DNA from: Paenibacillus agaridevorans
Lineage (GTDB): Bacteria; Bacillota; Bacilli; Paenibacillales; Paenibacillaceae
Assembly: GCF_003112455.1 (NCBI RefSeq)
Contig: NZ_BDQX01000047.1
Location: 41,195-105,194, forward strand
DNA: 64,000 nt
Reading direction: 5' to 3'
Positions 62,080-64,000 of the stretch are shown here, piece by piece (position 1 is the stretch's first letter; each line of letters opens with the position of its first letter). The notes beneath the pieces were generated by a model that ran no database searches, was not told where the DNA came from, and saw nothing but the letters and a program-made list of their open reading frames with translations. The position numbers and the translations under genes are program-made.

Positions 62080-63695
62080 AGTCCCCGCTCCCGGAATTCG
62101 CCGGGCGTGTAACCGGTTTGCTTCTTGAACAACTTTCCGAAATAACCCGGATCTTTGTAGCCAACTGCATAACAAACATCATACAGTTTGTTGGCCGGAT
62201 CGGCCAACAGCGCCTTGGCGGCGGCAATCCGCGTCTCGATGATGTATTCGTTAAGCGTTCTCCCCGTCTCCTGTTTAAACAGCAGGCAGACATAGGTCGT
62301 GGTCAAGTATACGGAAGCGGCTATTTGGGCGTTCGTCAAGTCTTCCGCATAATGCTCTTCGATATAACGGCAAATTTGCGCCACGACGTTGTGCGTTTTA
62401 TTTTTGCGCTTGTCCGATATTTCCGCATAGGTCAGATTTAAATGACGAACGGCTTCTTCGCGAAGCTCGGCTACCGTCTCCGCCGATATGATCGCCTGCC
62501 ATAACCGGAGCTCGCCGTCCTCCAGACTTTCGGCGGGCAGGTTCATCTCTCGCCGCAATTCGGCGCACACCGCCAGAAGCTGAGCCCCTGCAATCCGGGT
62601 CCGGAAGATGGCGTTTGTTTCCTCGCCGCCTTCGAGCGCTTTTTCTGCCGCCAGACGCAGGGCATCCCGGTCTGATCCCTTTAACAATGCGGCAATTTCT
62701 TTCGGTTCGAGCTTCTCGCCTCCCCCGTTGGTACGGGTTGAGGGATTGTAGATGAGTCCGTCCATCGAGATAATCTGGTTTTTCCCGACATACCATTTAT
62801 GCTCCGAAGCCTGTGCGGCCTGACCGTAGGCGTTTGGCAGCTCTTCCCAACGTTCCACCGCCTGTCCTACTCCGATCGTCACTTCAAGCTTTAACAGCCG
62901 GTTGATCTGTTCCTTGACTCGCTGAATCAACGCAAAGAAGCCGTCTTCTTCGTCATCGGAGGCGAAGTGGACGATGCCGGCATACTCCCCGGTCCGTACC
63001 TCGAACGCATGTCCTGGATAACGTTCGTTCAACACATCCTCGATGATGTTCAAAAGGGCAAACGCTTGCAACTGTCGTTCTTTCTCCGGCAACGCTCCGA
63101 TTACTTTGCTGTAATCGTCTATACGGATGGCGAATACGCCAAGTCGGAATGGGGAAACGGGCAGCCGTACGCCAAGAAACTCGAATTTGTTCCTTAACGC
63201 CTCCAAATCCTTGGCCCCGTCCAGGACGAGAGCGGCCAGATGCCGTTCCCGCAGAAGCGGGATGCTTTGATTCAGCTTCATATGCAGTCCGTTTAGTCGC
63301 CTGATTTCTTCTTCTTCCGCATCCAGCTTGTCGACGAGTCGCCGAAGCAGCTCGGTCAGCTCGCCCAGACGCACAGGCTTCAATAAGTAATCGACGGCCT
63401 CAAGCCGTATCGCCTTCTTTAAATAGTCCAGATCGCCGTAACCGCTAATGAACACGAACTTCGCCGGATGGCCTTCTTCAGCGAGCCGTTCGGCCAGGCC
63501 GATTCCGTCCAAATGCGGCATCCTCACGTCTGTCAAGACGATGCGGACGCCCTTTGTCTCGCGGATCGCCTGCAATGCCACCTCCCCGTCTTCGGCCTCC
63601 CCGGCCACTTCCAATCCGAAAGCAGACCAATCGACGCATTCCCGCAGACCGGAGCGGACGGAGCTTTCATCGTCCACGATAAAAAGCTTGTACAT
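62076..63695 (-). CDS. YesN-type response regulator (REC + AraC)
   Basis: 539 residues from the ATG at 63695, with GGAGG nine bases upstream; an upstream in-frame ATG lacks a site. The REC domain (1-120) carries the acidic pair in FIVDDE, phospho-acceptor Asp56 in VLTDVRMP, and the Lys in DYLLKPV. A long YesN-type middle region (about 125-430) is followed by a C-terminal AraC domain (about 440-539: LTNAQIAASVYLTTTYVCLLFKQETGR, AKALLADPANKLYDVCYAVGYKDPGYFGKLFKKQTGYTPGEFRE). It is translationally coupled to the kinase. It should activate a nearby CUT1 transporter operon, probably the one beginning at 63932. Confidence 0.92.
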   Translation of the reverse strand: MYKLFIVDDESSVRSGLRECVDWSAFGLEVAGEAEDGEVALQAIRETKGVRIVLTDVRMPHLDGIGLAERLAEEGHPAKFVFISGYGDLDYLKKAIRLEAVDYLLKPVRLGELTELLRRLVDKLDAEEEEIRRLNGLHMKLNQSIPLLRERHLAALVLDGAKDLEALRNKFEFLGVRLPVSPFRLGVFAIRIDDYSKVIGALPEKERQLQAFALLNIIEDVLNERYPGHAFEVRTGEYAGIVHFASDDEEDGFFALIQRVKEQINRLLKLEVTIGVGQAVERWEELPNAYGQAAQASEHKWYVGKNQIISMDGLIYNPSTRTNGGGEKLEPKEIAALLKGSDRDALRLAAEKALEGGEETNAIFRTRIAGAQLLAVCAELRREMNLPAESLEDGELRLWQAIISAETVAELREEAVRHLNLTYAEISDKRKNKTHNVVAQICRYIEEHYAEDLTNAQIAASVYLTTTYVCLLFKQETGRTLNEYIIETRIAAAKALLADPANKLYDVCYAVGYKDPGYFGKLFKKQTGYTPGEFRERGL

Positions 63696-63816
63696 TTTAT
63701 CATTCCTCCCGAACGAGTTAAAACTATACAGTAGCACCGTAAAATCGTAATCCGCTCCTCTATAACCGATCAAGGATAGCCGTTACAATTTGTTCAAGGG
63801 GAAATCACTCAACCCC

Positions 63817-63846
63817 ATTGTAAGGCGAATCCGAAAATGGTGTAAA
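63817..63846 (-). promoter_or_regulatory. Promoter of the YesN-YesM operon
   Basis: On the minus strand TTTACA (63841-63846), 18-bp spacer, TACAAT (63817-63822). The leader to the ATG at 63695 is about 115 nt. Confidence 0.65.
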
Positions 63847-63931
63847 CCTTTTTCGTCCGACCGCCGAAATCGAAGAACGCGTCGCCGTGCCGCGGACGGC
63901 GGCGCGAGTACGACGGAGAGGATGGTAGAAG

Positions 63932-64000
63932 ATGAAGGAGTCCGAAGCAGTGACGGGACAGCTGCCGCCTTCGATGGCGGCAGGCCGCCGCAAGCCGGGC
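63932..64000 (+). CDS. Start of a divergent gene, probably an LplB-type permease (3' end outside window)
   Basis: ATG 63932 has GGAGAGG 10 nt upstream and an open frame to the window edge, giving 23 residues that begin MKESEAVTGQLPPSMAAGRR. A hydrophilic N-terminal tail like this commonly precedes the first membrane helix of LplB-type permeases, and such genes usually lie divergent from or next to YesMN. The identity therefore rests on context, with too little sequence to prove it. Confidence 0.45.
   Translation, partial: MKESEAVTGQLPPSMAAGRRKPG

Noticed and set aside
63805..63993. A 62-codon minus-strand frame at the right edge
   Set aside because: It covers the YesN promoter and the start of the divergent gene, has no ribosome binding site, and resembles no protein.
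1..64000. Mobile elements, prophage, tRNA or rRNA genes
   Set aside because: I found no transposase, integrase, recombinase, terminal repeats, CCA-ended cloverleaf or rRNA segments.

Overview
The window looks like Paenibacillaceae DNA (Paenibacillus or a close relative). This rests on moderate GC content, strong Gram-positive ribosome binding sites, very large secreted proteins anchored by SLH domains, YesMN-type two-component systems, and LplABC-type CUT1 sugar transporters without a local ATPase. No rRNA, tRNA, insertion sequence or phage gene is visible. Almost every gene belongs to carbohydrate or glycoconjugate breakdown.

Layout. (1) 1-10.46 kb: an SLH-anchored DUF4838 hydrolase (5' end cut off), a GHL6-type hydrolase, a GH2 enzyme and two amidohydrolases, ending in a terminator. 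(2) 10.46-18.2 kb: a five-gene operon (ceramidase-like protein, DegT aminotransferase, Gfo/Idh dehydrogenase, XylA-like isomerase, IolE-like isomerase) followed by a ROK regulator. Both transcription units start at near-identical promoters, each overlapped by a 27-bp palindrome, and each with a second palindrome exactly 113 bp upstream. (3) 18.2-24.6 kb: an intracellular GH20/GH67N-like hydrolase, a LacI regulator, a homologue of the Anabaena sensory rhodopsin transducer, a polysaccharide deacetylase-like protein and a metal-site-degenerate M24 protein, then seven 52-bp tandem repeats, each containing a 20-bp palindrome. (4) 24.6-28.2 kb: an SGNH esterase (minus), a TIM-barrel isomerase, and a GntR helix-turn-helix fused to a cytoplasmic solute-binding-protein fold (minus).

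(5) 28.2-33 kb: a Cache-GGDEF diguanylate cyclase with a terminator hairpin in its leader, an SLH-GH18 protein, and a CofE-like ligase (minus). (6) 33.1-36.7 kb: Gfo/Idh, enolase-superfamily and Gfo/Idh genes behind a promoter containing four TACATCA heptamers. (7) 37-58.2 kb: a lipoprotein SBP and an AraC-type membrane regulator. A second run follows: two CUT1 permeases, a second SBP, a sialidase-like protein, a GH32/43-like propeller, an 1806-aa SLH protein and an SGNH esterase. After these comes a 1561-aa SLH protein with a GH18-like barrel. (8) 58.3-64 kb: a GntR regulator with dgoD (D-galactonate dehydratase), a YesM/YesN pair on the minus strand, and the first codons of a divergent gene at the right edge.

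Taken together, large surface-anchored enzymes appear to capture and cut complex glycans, CUT1 systems import the products, and cytoplasmic hydrolases, isomerases, dehydrogenases and dehydratases process them, with a separate regulator for each block. The strongest candidates for something undescribed are the doubled ROK operator/promoter architecture with its unknown pathway, the GntR-SBP fusion regulator, and the palindromic tandem array.
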